Assembly (NCBI RefSeq): GCF_944391105.1
Contig: NZ_CALXSK010000031.1
Coordinates: 1-45,513, forward strand
Reading direction: 5' to 3'
Origin: an uncultured Victivallis sp.
GTDB taxonomy: Bacteria; Verrucomicrobiota; Lentisphaeria; Victivallales; Victivallaceae
DNA length: 45,513 bases
Shown: in pieces, positions 1 through 7,582 of the stretch
Layout of the letters: each line of letters begins with the position of its first letter
Numbering within the stretch: position 1 is the stretch's first letter
Notes under the pieces: model-generated
The model's database searches: none
Told to the model about the DNA's origin: nothing
Seen by the model: the letters and a program-made list of their open reading frames with translations, nothing else
Made by a program: the position numbers and the translations under genes

Positions 1-2
1 AA

Positions 3-326
3 ATCACCAGCGATTTTTCTTCATTTGGATATTCTCGTTTCGCTTTCCCTGCCGCGCTAGCGGCTCAGTTCAAGAAATTAACACCTTCTGAGTATGAAAC
101 ACAATATGGAATTCCTATCGTTGAAATAGCACCTCAAGGGGTTGTTTCTTTGCGATCTATTATAGATTCATCTAAAAATATTGAAATCTCATGCAATAAT
201 ACATACGGACCGTATCCAAGAATCACTATCACTTGTAAAGAAATTATTATAACTTATACATATGAGGATGCCGTTCAAATCAGGGATGGAATATGCGGGA
301 TTTTAAACAAACAAGTGAGGCAGTAA
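3..326 (+). CDS. 5'-truncated hypothetical protein (C-terminal 107 residues)
   Basis: An open frame runs in from the window edge and stops at TAA 324-326. The readable part is 107 residues and contains stretches such as PSEYETQYGIPIVEIAPQG and a beta-rich NTYGPYPRITITCKEIIITY segment. I do not recognise the family. The DNA is clearly more AT-rich than the main gene blocks downstream and uses many A/T-ending codons, which fits a horizontally acquired or accessory gene. It is followed directly by a transposase remnant on the other strand. The start codon lies outside the window. Confidence 0.5.
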   Translation: MTSDFSSFGYSRFAFPAALAAQFKKLTPSEYETQYGIPIVEIAPQGVVSLRSIIDSSKNIEISCNNTYGPYPRITITCKEIIITYTYEDAVQIRDGICGILNKQVRQ

Positions 327-357
327 TGCAGATGCGATATTGCAAACAATATACAAC

Positions 358-481
358 TCAAACGTGGAAGAACATCTTCCAGCCATTTTCGGAATGGAAT
401 TCCATTTGCTTTGCAAATTGCAGCAAATGAATATAGGATCGCCAGATTCTGTCCATCGGTAGTGTCCGATATTTTGCGCAC
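358..481 (-). pseudogene. IS66-family transposase, C-terminal remnant
   Basis: On the minus strand this stretch translates as TTDGQNLAILYSFAAICKAN followed by GIPFRKWLEDVLPRL. This has the layout of the conserved C-terminus of IS66 transposases, in which a segment like AILYSLIETAKLNG is followed by a YLRDVLxRL helix. An in-frame TGA lies immediately upstream, there is no catalytic DDE region, and the frame after VLPRL drifts into unrelated residues. It is therefore a decayed scrap rather than a working element. It overlaps the downstream side of the unknown AT-rich gene, which suggests past insertion and deletion here. The assignment rests on pattern recognition of a short segment. Confidence 0.6.
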
Positions 482-610
482 TCATCCGCCAGGCATATGG
501 CTTTCGAGACCTATTTTATCTCAAATTGAAGATCTTTCAGCTGCCCTCTATTCAACTTCAGAAGGAGCTCTGATTTATGGCTCAAAACGGAGAAGAGACG
601 AAGACAAAAG

Positions 611-685
611 TGGTAGCGGGGGATGGAATCGAACCAACGACCTTCAGGTTATGAGCCTGACGAGCTGCCACTGCTCTACCCCGCG
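611..685 (-). tRNA. Initiator tRNA-Met (anticodon CAT)
   Basis: The minus strand folds as a 75-nt tRNA with encoded CCA. The acceptor 5' strand is CGCGGGG and the anticodon CAT is at plus-strand positions 651-653. The first pair is C1 against U72, a mismatch, and the D-stem carries purine 11:pyrimidine 24 (A11-U24). Both are initiator hallmarks that separate it from elongator Met and Ile2 tRNAs. The T-loop is the usual TTCGATT. Two departures stand out: the anticodon stem reads TCAGG/CCTGA, so pair 29-41 is A-U instead of the G-C of the canonical three-G-C run, and T-stem position 50-64 is U-U. A strong promoter lies just upstream. Confidence 0.93.
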
Positions 686-697
686 CTGTTTATCCTA

Positions 698-726
698 AAT
701 ATAACATGAAAGCCTGATTTTTTCAA
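698..726 (-). promoter_or_regulatory. Promoter of the initiator tRNA gene
   Basis: Read on the minus strand, TTGAAA (721-726) and TATATT (698-703) are separated by exactly 17 bases, and the -10 ends 12 bases before the tRNA 5' end. This is a close match to a housekeeping sigma-70-type promoter. Confidence 0.7.
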
Positions 727-816
727 GGCCCGGCAACGAAAAATTTCGCTTTTTCAGAGCTTCCGGCGTTCAAATCGGAATCTCTGCATGAAAAGAGTCA
801 GCAGGATTCCCGGCCT

Positions 817-1764
817 TCAGTTGACGGTGAGCTTGTAAATGCCGTTTTTAAATTCAAAGCAGAGCGTTTCCGCCAGTTCGTCTGCAAGCCGGCGCGATTT
901 TTCCTGTTCCACTCCGAAAAACTCGGTGATGAATTGCGACATGTCCGGAATCGACAATTGAACCGGCAGCGGTTCCGGAAGCTGGATCGCATTTTCGATG
1001 GCGGCACGAGCCTGTTCAAGCGTCCGGCTCATCTGAAAGAGCAGCGGCTCGATTTCCATTTCAGTTACAGGCGCGCTCAGATTGAATTTCTGTGCGAATG
1101 GCCGCATCATGAAGAAAAAACGGATGCGCGAGAAGATTTCATTGATCTCGTTGACCCGCAAGATTCCTTGCGTGACAAGTGCACGCGCTTCGGCCGGAAG
1201 CACGGCCGAGAGTTCTTCCCTGGTCGCAGCCGTGCGCCCGCGGAGACGGGCGACCGGATCTCCCGCGATTCCTTCAAGCGCGAATCTGCGTTCATAGTGA
1301 CGCGCGAGCTCCAGATAGAGGTGCGGATCCGCCTCGGTGATCCCGAGCGTCCGGGCCGCGTGCGTGACTTCCCCCGCAATCCGGTCAAAAAACGCCTCGT
1401 CGGAACATGCGAGAAATTTCCGCAACAGCCCCGCGACCGACGCCGGATCCGAGTCGATTGCAACGCGCCGCTCGCCGCTTGTGCGGCGGTAAAGAGCGGC
1501 AACTTCGGGAAAACCTGTCTCTTCCAGCATCCGGACGACGGCGGCGGCAAGCTCCCCCTGACCGAAAACAAGCTCGGGTCGGTTGCTGTTCAACAGCGTG
1601 TATTCGACCGCGAGCGCGATATCTTCGGCCATATAGCTGTTTTCCCGCAGTCCCGCGGTCAGAAAACAGTTGATGAGCCGCGTCTGAAGAGTCAGCGGAT
1701 CGAACGGGGTCCGGCTGCCGTCTGGGTCCTGAATGTAGATGATTTTGTCTGCAACTTTTACCAT
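817..1764 (-). CDS. Orphan ATP-cone domain protein
   Basis: The 315-residue product has an N-terminal ~95-residue region typical of an ATP-cone, the nucleotide-sensing fold of ribonucleotide reductases and NrdR. It opens with VKVADKIIYIQDPDGSRTPF, which corresponds to the family's basic/FD entry strand, and ends with EETGFPEVAALYRR, which matches the usual G-(F/Y)xEVAxxYxxYR end. Residues ~100-315 are helical, unrecognised and contain no reductase glycyl-radical or cysteine motifs. It stands alone between the tRNA gene and the divergent etf operon. A nucleotide-responsive regulatory role is inference only. The start is supported by a promoter (1775-1803) whose -10 lies 10 bases before the ATG, leaving almost no 5' UTR. 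Confidence 0.65.
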   Translation of the reverse strand: MVKVADKIIYIQDPDGSRTPFDPLTLQTRLINCFLTAGLRENSYMAEDIALAVEYTLLNSNRPELVFGQGELAAAVVRMLEETGFPEVAALYRRTSGERRVAIDSDPASVAGLLRKFLACSDEAFFDRIAGEVTHAARTLGITEADPHLYLELARHYERRFALEGIAGDPVARLRGRTAATREELSAVLPAEARALVTQGILRVNEINEIFSRIRFFFMMRPFAQKFNLSAPVTEMEIEPLLFQMSRTLEQARAAIENAIQLPEPLPVQLSIPDMSQFITEFFGVEQEKSRRLADELAETLCFEFKNGIYKLTVN

Positions 1765-1774
1765 GATGGCTTAT

Positions 1775-1803
1775 AGTATACCATTCTTTACGGATTCCGG
1801 CAA
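1775..1803 (-). promoter_or_regulatory. Promoter of the ATP-cone gene
   Basis: On the minus strand TTGCCG (1798-1803) and TATACT (1775-1780) are 17 bases apart. Only 10 bases separate the -10 from the ATG, so the transcript would start about 3 bases before the start codon, with no room for a Shine-Dalgarno site. Confidence 0.5.
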
Positions 1804-1847
1804 GCGTCTGAAGTGCGTTTTTTTTAAAAAAAGCTGTTCCACAGGGG

Positions 1848-1875
1848 TTGCTATTTGAACGTACGGCGGTATATT
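1848..1875 (+). promoter_or_regulatory. Promoter of the etfB-etfA-acyl-CoA dehydrogenase operon
   Basis: TTGCTA (1848-1853) and TATATT (1870-1875) are 16 bases apart, placing the start of transcription near 1882, about 54 bases before the GTG start of etfB. A long T/A palindromic run (1817-1832) lies just upstream between the divergent genes and may act as an UP-like element. Confidence 0.5.
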
Positions 1876-1935
1876 ACTACGATTTGCTGTATTTGCACAC
1901 GAACCATAAACAACAACAATGTGGGAGTCGAAACT

Positions 1936-2832
1936 GTGAGTTATACCGTACTCGTGTTCGTCAAACAGGTTCCGGATACCCAGAACATCTCCGGCGATGC
2001 AATGACGCCGGAGGGGACCGTGAACCGGGCCGCGCTCCCGGCGATTTTCAATCCGGAGGATTTGAATGCGCTGGAACTGGCTCTGCAGCTCAAAGATCGT
2101 TACGGCGCGCGCGTCGTGGTCGCAACGATGGGAATGCCGGCCGCGGCGGAGGTGCTGCGCCAGGCGCTCTATCGCGGAGCCGATGAGGCGGTCCTGGTGA
2201 CCGACCGCGCTCTCGCCGGAGCCGATACGCTCGCGACGAGTTACACGCTTTCCTGCTGCGCGAAGAAGCTCGGCAAGTTTGATCTGATCCTCTGCGGTCG
2301 GCAGGCCATCGACGGAGATACCGCCCAGGTCGGTCCGCAGATCGCGGAAAAGCTGAAGATTCCTCAGCTCTGCTATGTCGAAGAGGTTCGGAGTCTCGAG
2401 AAGGGCAAGGTCGTTGTCCGCCGCGCGATCGAAGGCGGCTATGAGGTGCTCGAAAGCCCGACTCCGGCGCTCCTGACCGTCATTGACGCAAACGAGCCGC
2501 GTCCGATGAATGCCAAGAAACTTATGAAATTCAAGCGCGCAAAGACCGCGTCCGAAGTGGCGAAATCGTATGCAAATGCGAACTACACCGAAGGTGCGGC
2601 GCTGGACGAGGAACTTAAGAAGCTCGAAAAGAACGGGCTGCTCATTCGCGAGTTCTCCGCGAAGGACATCGATGCGGATCCTGGCCGGATCGGTTTCCCG
2701 GGATCTCCGACCAAGGTGAAGAACGTCATGAGCGTGGTGCTCACAGCGAGCGAAGCCAAGAGCGTTCCCGCGACCGACGAAGGCATCAGCCTTCTGATTC
2801 ACGAACTCATCAGCGATCACACTCTGGGGTAA
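1936..2832 (+). CDS. etfB: Electron transfer flavoprotein, beta subunit
   Basis: EtfB pairs with EtfA to carry electrons between flavin dehydrogenases and a downstream acceptor, and binds AMP or a second FAD. The N-terminus SYTVLVFVKQVPDT is the family hallmark (VxVKQVPDT), followed by EGTVNRAALPAIFNPEDLNALELAL. A longer TTG-started frame exists upstream, but the GTG at 1936 is preferred: GGGAG at 1923-1927 is well spaced, and the protein then begins where the family begins (298 residues). It is followed after 7 bases by etfA and then by an acyl-CoA dehydrogenase, so the three form a fatty-acyl or enoyl-CoA redox unit. The sequence alone does not tell whether this is a classical or an electron-bifurcating ETF. 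Confidence 0.93.
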   Translation: MSYTVLVFVKQVPDTQNISGDAMTPEGTVNRAALPAIFNPEDLNALELALQLKDRYGARVVVATMGMPAAAEVLRQALYRGADEAVLVTDRALAGADTLATSYTLSCCAKKLGKFDLILCGRQAIDGDTAQVGPQIAEKLKIPQLCYVEEVRSLEKGKVVVRRAIEGGYEVLESPTPALLTVIDANEPRPMNAKKLMKFKRAKTASEVAKSYANANYTEGAALDEELKKLEKNGLLIREFSAKDIDADPGRIGFPGSPTKVKNVMSVVLTASEAKSVPATDEGISLLIHELISDHTLG

Positions 2833-2839
2833 GCACATC

Positions 2840-3862
2840 ATGTCTGAAAAAATGGGAAATGTCTGGATTTTCATCGAGCAGGAAGCCGGGAAAATCGCCG
2901 ATGTGAGCCTTGAACTCGTCTGCAAGGGTCGCGAACTCGCCTCGAAGCTCGGCGTCAAAACCGAAGCACTGCTGCTCGGCGACAAAGTTGAACATTGCGT
3001 CGATACGCTGTACAGCTACGGCTGCGATACGGTCTACCTCGTTGAGGATGAGCGGCTTGAGCCGTTCACCGTTCTGCCGTATGCCCGGGCGATCGTCGAC
3101 CTTGTGAAGGAGCATAAACCGAATATTCTGCTCTTCGGCGCGACGCTGAAGGGGCGCGAACTTGCGCCGCGCGTCGCCTCCGAAAAGCTCGGCGGCCTCA
3201 CCGCCGACTGCACGGATCTCAAGATCGACGACTTCGAGGACAAGAAGAACAACAAGAGCTACACAAACAAGCTCATGCAGATCCGTCCCGCCTTCGGCGG
3301 CAACATCATCGCGACGATCGTGAACACCTGGGACGATCCGCAGATGGTGACCGTGCGCGAGGGCGTCATGAAGATGGACAATCCGGATCCGACCCGCAAG
3401 GGGAAGGTTGTGAAGGTCAAGCCCGCTCTCTCCGACGTCGAAACCGTCGTGAAGGTGCTTGAGCGCGTCCGTGCCGACAAGGAAGTCGATCTCAAAGGAG
3501 CTCAGATCATCGTCGCCGGCGGTTACGGGGTCGGCAGCAAGGAGAACTTCTCGCTGATCTACAAGCTGGCGGAAGCGCTCGGCGGGGAAGTCGGGGCTTC
3601 GCGCGCCGCTGTCGACGCAGGGTGGATCGACCACGATCACCAGGTCGGGCAGACCGGCGTGACCGTGCGTCCGCGTCTTTACATCGCCTGCGGCATCTCC
3701 GGTTCGATTCAGCACGTTGCCGGTATGAAGGAGTCGAAGAAGATCATCGCGATCAACACCGATCCCGGCGCGCCGATCTTCAGCACCGCCCATTACGCGA
3801 TTGTGGGCGACCTGAATACCGTGATTCCGCAAATGATCAAAGCCTTCAAGGCCAAAGCGTAA
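2840..3862 (+). CDS. etfA: Electron transfer flavoprotein, alpha subunit
   Basis: The 340-residue product is the normal length for EtfA, the FAD-binding partner of EtfB. The C-terminal FAD domain is clear: residues from about 225 read IIVAGGYGVGSKENFSLIYK, followed by GASRAAVDAGWIDHDHQVGQ, RPRLYIACGISGSIQHVAGM and INTDPGAPIFSTAHYAIVGD. These are all canonical EtfA motifs. The N-terminal half is the Rossmann-like ETF domain. It starts 7 bases after the etfB stop and ends 18 bases before the acyl-CoA dehydrogenase, so expression is surely joint. No ETF:quinone oxidoreductase is in the window, so the electron acceptor is unknown. Confidence 0.95.
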   Translation: MSEKMGNVWIFIEQEAGKIADVSLELVCKGRELASKLGVKTEALLLGDKVEHCVDTLYSYGCDTVYLVEDERLEPFTVLPYARAIVDLVKEHKPNILLFGATLKGRELAPRVASEKLGGLTADCTDLKIDDFEDKKNNKSYTNKLMQIRPAFGGNIIATIVNTWDDPQMVTVREGVMKMDNPDPTRKGKVVKVKPALSDVETVVKVLERVRADKEVDLKGAQIIVAGGYGVGSKENFSLIYKLAEALGGEVGASRAAVDAGWIDHDHQVGQTGVTVRPRLYIACGISGSIQHVAGMKESKKIIAINTDPGAPIFSTAHYAIVGDLNTVIPQMIKAFKAKA

Positions 3863-3880
3863 GAGGGGTGGATTCCAATC

Positions 3881-5596
3881 ATGGCTAACTTTTTCAAAGA
3901 CAACAGCGATCTGGTCTTCACGCTGAATAATCTCGACCTGACCGAAGTGGCTTCCCTGCGCGAGCAGAACTACAAGTTTGCGCAGGAGTTTGACAATGCG
4001 CCGACCTCGTTCGAGGATGCGCTCGACAACTACAACCGCGTGCTCGAAATCGTCGGCGAAATCTGCGGCGACCGCATCGAGCCGCGCAGCCGCACGGTCG
4101 ATGAGGAAGGCCCGCACTTCGAGAACGGCAAAGTCACTTATCATCCGCTGACGGTTCAGAACCTGAAGGATCTGGAGCAGGCCGGCGTGATGGGTGTGAT
4201 GCTGGAACACCGCTTCGGCGGACTGAACTTCCCGGTTTCGGTCTACACGATGATGACCGAGATGGTTTCGCGCGCCGACGGTTCGCTTCAGAATATCTTC
4301 GGGCTGCAGGACATCGCCGAGACGATCAGCTTCTTCGGCTCGGAAGAGCAGAAGCAGAAGTATCTGCCCGGATTCGCCTCCGGAGAATTCGACGGTTCGA
4401 TGGACCTGACGGAGCCTGATTTCGGTTCCGATCTTCAGTCGGTCCGGCTGCGCGCCTGGCAGGATGAAAAGACCGGGCAGTGGTATCTGAACGGCATGAA
4501 GCGGTTCATCACGAACGGCTGCGCGCAGGTTCACCTCGTGCTGGCCCGTTCGGAGGAGGGGACGACCGACGGCCGCGGTTTGTCGATGTTCATCGCCGAA
4601 AAATGCCCGCAGCTCGTCGTCCGCCGCATTGAGCACAAGCTCGGAATCCATGGCGTCGCGACCTGCGAACTGCAGTACAACGACGTTCCGGCGCAGCTCT
4701 GCGGCAAGCGCCGTTTCGGCCTCATCAAGTATGTGATGAGCCTGATGAACGGGGCTCGCGTCGCGATCAGCGGTCAGGCGGTCGGCATCGCGGAAGCCGC
4801 TTACCGTGAGGCGCGCAAGTACGCCTCTGAACGTATGCAGTTCAAGAAGTCGATCGATCAGTTCCCGGCGATCTACGATATGCTTTCGAACATGAAGGTC
4901 AAGCTCACTGCTGCTCGTGCGCTGCTGTACGAGACGACCCGCACGGTCGACCTGCGCAACGGCTACAATGATCTGGTCGAGCGCGGAGAAGCCACTGCGG
5001 ACGATCGTGCGAAGCAGAAGTACTACAACAAGGTCGCCGCCGTTCTGACGCCGATGTGCAAGGCTCTCGCGACCGAGATGGCGAACCAGGTGACCTACGA
5101 TGCGATTCAGATCCACGGCGGCACCGGCTACATGAAGGATTTCAATGTCGAACGCTTCTACCGCGATGCGCGCATCACGAACATCTATGAAGGCACGACG
5201 CAGCTTCAGGTTGTCGCGGCGATCGGCGGAGTGATCCAGCGTGACAACGACGTGCGGATCAAAGAGCTCGCCTCGCTGGACTTCCAGGGCAAACTGGCTC
5301 GTCTGCGCGACAAGGTCATGGAGTTGCATGAGCGCCAGCTCAAGGCGGTTGCGTTTGTCGCCGAGAAGAAGGATCAGGCTTACCACGACCTCATGGCGCG
5401 CAGCCTTGTGGAGATGGAGACCTATATTTTCGTCGGACTGCTGCTGCTGCGTGACGCAATGAAGTGCGAAGAGCGTGCCGCGATCGCGGAGCGCTGGGTC
5501 CTCGACGCGGTTCCGGAGTTCGAGAAGCGCTTTATGCGCGTCATGTCCGGCGATGTGACGCTGATCGACAACAATCGCGACATCATCGATTACTGA
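3881..5596 (+). CDS. Acyl-CoA dehydrogenase (571 aa, with C-terminal extension)
   Basis: This flavoenzyme oxidises acyl-CoA to enoyl-CoA, or runs in reverse with a bifurcating ETF, passing electrons to the adjacent EtfAB. The order of motifs is N-terminal helical domain, MDLTEPDFGSDLQSVRLRAW (substrate/FAD loop), NGMKRFITNGCAQVHLVLAR, ASERMQFKKSIDQFPAIYDM, QIHGGTGYMKDFNVERFYRD, and the catalytic base in NIYEGTTQLQ (Glu437). The protein is longer than the ~380-residue short-chain enzymes: after the catalytic loop there are about 130 further residues, as in the ~570-600-residue group found with ETF genes. The specific substrate cannot be read from sequence. A stem-loop at 5630-5652 follows. Confidence 0.92.
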   Translation: MANFFKDNSDLVFTLNNLDLTEVASLREQNYKFAQEFDNAPTSFEDALDNYNRVLEIVGEICGDRIEPRSRTVDEEGPHFENGKVTYHPLTVQNLKDLEQAGVMGVMLEHRFGGLNFPVSVYTMMTEMVSRADGSLQNIFGLQDIAETISFFGSEEQKQKYLPGFASGEFDGSMDLTEPDFGSDLQSVRLRAWQDEKTGQWYLNGMKRFITNGCAQVHLVLARSEEGTTDGRGLSMFIAEKCPQLVVRRIEHKLGIHGVATCELQYNDVPAQLCGKRRFGLIKYVMSLMNGARVAISGQAVGIAEAAYREARKYASERMQFKKSIDQFPAIYDMLSNMKVKLTAARALLYETTRTVDLRNGYNDLVERGEATADDRAKQKYYNKVAAVLTPMCKALATEMANQVTYDAIQIHGGTGYMKDFNVERFYRDARITNIYEGTTQLQVVAAIGGVIQRDNDVRIKELASLDFQGKLARLRDKVMELHERQLKAVAFVAEKKDQAYHDLMARSLVEMETYIFVGLLLLRDAMKCEERAAIAERWVLDAVPEFEKRFMRVMSGDVTLIDNNRDIIDY

Positions 5597-5629
5597 GAGT
5601 TGCGGAAAATAGTGTAACCATCGCGGCGG

Positions 5630-5652
5630 AACGCCCCGGAAAACGGGCGTTT
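5630..5652 (+). terminator. Stem-loop after the acyl-CoA dehydrogenase gene
   Basis: AACGCCC (5630-5636) and GGGCGTT (5645-5651) form a perfect 7-bp stem around an 8-base loop. Only three T residues follow, so termination is probably partial and some read-through into rpoZ is likely. Confidence 0.4.
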
Positions 5653-5684
5653 CGCTTGCGATATTTAAAGAGGAAGCACAAATT

Positions 5685-5951
5685 ATGAGTATGAATAATG
5701 CCTATCTGGCGCGTGCGAAGAAGATGATTCCGGATCCGCAGATTCTGTCGGTCGTCACTGCGAAGCGTGCGAAGCAGCTCGCTCTCGGAGCCCGTCCGAT
5801 GATCAAATGCGACTCCGAGAATTATCTCGACTGGGCGCTGCTGGAAATTGCCGAGGGACTTCTGACCTACGAATTCGGTACGCCGGGTGAGTCTTCTTCC
5901 GCCCTGCCGACGCTGGGAGCGGAAAATGACGCTCCTGAAAACGAAGCGTAA
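5685..5951 (+). CDS. rpoZ: RNA polymerase omega subunit
   Basis: The 88-residue protein matches the omega pattern. A helix containing VVTAKRAKQLALGARPMI corresponds to the conserved AxRARQL-xxGAxPL segment that clamps the beta' C-terminus, and DWALLEIAEGLLTYEF corresponds to the second conserved helix (ALxEIAEGxL). Length is typical. The C-terminal tail (about 20 residues, acidic and Ser/Pro-rich) is variable in the family. An AGAGGA Shine-Dalgarno site lies upstream. It is 11 bases before purE and begins the run of tightly packed plus-strand genes that extends to the methyltransferase. Omega assists RNA polymerase assembly. Confidence 0.85.
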   Translation: MSMNNAYLARAKKMIPDPQILSVVTAKRAKQLALGARPMIKCDSENYLDWALLEIAEGLLTYEFGTPGESSSALPTLGAENDAPENEA

Positions 5952-5962
5952 GGGGGAGAGGA

Positions 5963-6472
5963 ATGAGCAAGCCGGTTGTGGCTGTCCTGATGGGCAGCAA
6001 GAGCGACCTGCCCGTGGTGGAGGGAGCGTTCAAGATTTTTGACGAATTCGGGATCGGATATGAGGCGCATGCCCTGTCCGCCCACCGGACGCCGACGGAA
6101 GCGGCCGAATTTGCCGCCGGAGCGGAGGCGAACGGATTCAAGGTTGTGATCTGTGCCGCCGGAATGGCCGCTCATCTCGGCGGGGTGGTCGCTGCCCATA
6201 CGACGCTTCCGGTGATCGGGATTCCGATTGCATCGGAGCCGTTCAACGGGCTCGATGCGCTTTTCTCGATCGTGCAGATGCCGCCGGGAATTCCGGTCGC
6301 TGCCGTGACGGCCGGCAAGGCCGGAGGAAAGAACGCGGCTCTCTATGCCGTGTCGATTCTTGCCCTTTCCGATGCGGCTCTGGCTGAGAAACTCAAGGAA
6401 TTCCGCCGGCGCCAGACCGAACAGGTGCTGAAGGCGGACCGTGAACTTCAGGACGAATTGAAGAACCGGTAA
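5963..6472 (+). CDS. purE: N5-carboxyaminoimidazole ribonucleotide mutase
   Basis: PurE moves the carboxyl group of N5-CAIR to C4 of the imidazole ring in de novo purine synthesis. The 169-residue product has the classical small PurE layout: [18 protein letters not shown] at the N-terminus, [15 protein letters not shown] (active-site His and substrate phosphate contacts), [20 protein letters not shown], and [20 protein letters not shown]. The small size and the SAHRTP motif fit the bacterial class I mutase, which needs PurK elsewhere in the genome; purK is not in this window. It starts 11 bases after rpoZ and has a strong GGGGGAGAGG ribosome site. Confidence 0.95.
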   Translation: MSKPVVAVLMGSKSDLPVVEGAFKIFDEFGIGYEAHALSAHRTPTEAAEFAAGAEANGFKVVICAAGMAAHLGGVVAAHTTLPVIGIPIASEPFNGLDALFSIVQMPPGIPVAAVTAGKAGGKNAALYAVSILALSDAALAEKLKEFRRRQTEQVLKADRELQDELKNR

Positions 6473-6491
6473 GCGGAAACGGGAGGCGGAA

Positions 6492-7100
6492 ATGACGGTC
6501 AGTGCGATCATCGGAGTTTTCGTCAAGATATTCTTTCTCTTGACGCCGTTTTTCGTCTTGTCCGTCTACGTGACGTTGACGCGTGGCGAGCCTGAAATTT
6601 CGCGGCGCAGACTGGCGGTTCGGACGACGGTTGCCGTGCTGGTGATTGCGATGGTGCTGTATCTCTTCGGGGAGCAGATTTTCCGCTATCTGGGCATTAC
6701 GCTCGATGCCTTCCGGATCGGCTCCGGAATTGTGCTGCTGCTCAGTGGAATCGAGGTTGTCCGGGGGGGCGGAGTCCCGACCGGAGTGCGGCAGGCCGAT
6801 GACGATGGTGACATCTCCGTGGTTCCGCTGGCAATTCCGTACACGGTCGGGCCGGGCACGGTCGGTACACTGCTCGTGATGGGAGCAGGGGTTCCCTCCA
6901 CGGAAGTGCGCATTGCTGAAATTCTCGGAATCATCTTTGCGGTTTTCGCATTGGGAGCGCTCTTGTTTTTTTCGGACAGACTCGAAAGGCTTCTGAAACG
7001 AAAGGGGTTGAATATTCTGAGCAAACTGACCGGATTGTTTCTGGCTGCGCTTGCTTCTCAGATTATTTTCGAGGGCGTGAAGAATATTCTTGAAAGTTGA
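6492..7100 (+). CDS. MarC-family integral membrane protein
   Basis: The 202-residue protein is almost entirely hydrophobic, with about six predicted transmembrane segments: near residues 5-25, 40-60, 70-88, 108-130, 140-160 and 180-198. The family signatures are the N-terminal FFLLTPFFVLSVYVTLTRG segment, the glycine-rich helix RIGSGIVLLLSGIEVVRGG, and PLAIPYTVGPGTVGTLLVMG, which is the second-repeat PLA-PxxxGPG motif of MarC proteins. The transported substrate of this family is unknown, and the old link to multiple antibiotic resistance has not held up. It lies 19 bases after purE in the same run of genes. Confidence 0.85.
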   Translation: MTVSAIIGVFVKIFFLLTPFFVLSVYVTLTRGEPEISRRRLAVRTTVAVLVIAMVLYLFGEQIFRYLGITLDAFRIGSGIVLLLSGIEVVRGGGVPTGVRQADDDGDISVVPLAIPYTVGPGTVGTLLVMGAGVPSTEVRIAEILGIIFAVFALGALLFFSDRLERLLKRKGLNILSKLTGLFLAALASQIIFEGVKNILES

Positions 7101-7160
7101 TGGCGCGCAAGGAGCGGCATCATTTCGGATGGTGAATCAACGATCGCGGGAGCGGAGGAC

Positions 7161-7577
7161 ATGGGGCGGAATTTTCTGTTCAAACTGCCGAATGAGATTG
7201 ATAAGCTGATGCTGCTTGCGGAGGAGATCCGCAGGCTGCCGGAGTATCTGCAGCTCGATAAGAAGTCCCGCTACACGCTCGATCTGGCGCTTGAGGAGAT
7301 GGCGGGAAACATCATCCTGTACGGCTACGACGTTCCGGGCGAACGGGTGATTGAGATCGGAATCGAATTCGGCGCTTCGGAAGTGGTGCTTACGCTGCGT
7401 GACGACGGGAAACCGTTCAATCCGCTTGCGGCTGAGCCGCCACCGTCGGGTGACGTTGAGGAGCGTGACATCGGCGGAGTCGGAGTTTACCTGGTTCGCA
7501 GTATGGTGCGATCGATGGAATATCGCCGGGAACAGGGGCGGAATGTTCTGACGCTCCGGATCGGCAGAGGGGAGTAA
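7161..7577 (+). CDS. Anti-sigma-factor-type serine kinase (RsbW/SpoIIAB-like ATPase)
   Basis: This 138-residue single-domain GHKL ATPase keeps the three key boxes: the N-box LDLALEEMAGNIILYGYD (Glu/Asn for Mg-ATP), the G1 box LRDDGKPFNPL, and the G2 box GGVGVYLVRSM. Proteins of this kind phosphorylate a STAS partner and control a target, such as a sigma factor, by partner switching. The cognate STAS protein is the next gene, 5 bases downstream. No sigma factor or PP2C-type phosphatase is nearby, so the target is not evident. The start at 7161 is supported by the GGAGGAC ribosome site. Confidence 0.85.
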   Translation: MGRNFLFKLPNEIDKLMLLAEEIRRLPEYLQLDKKSRYTLDLALEEMAGNIILYGYDVPGERVIEIGIEFGASEVVLTLRDDGKPFNPLAAEPPPSGDVEERDIGGVGVYLVRSMVRSMEYRREQGRNVLTLRIGRGE

Positions 7578-7582
7578 CCGGA

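Noticed and set aside
577..654. Short plus-strand frame ending in DGIEPTTFRL before a stop
   Set aside because: This peptide is the familiar spurious translation across the complement of a tRNA gene.
2810..5386. 858-codon minus-strand open frame opposite etfA and the acyl-CoA dehydrogenase
   Set aside because: It mirrors genes with clear family motifs, has Asp/Arg/His-rich low-complexity sequence typical of antisense shadows in GC-rich DNA, and no recognisable domain.
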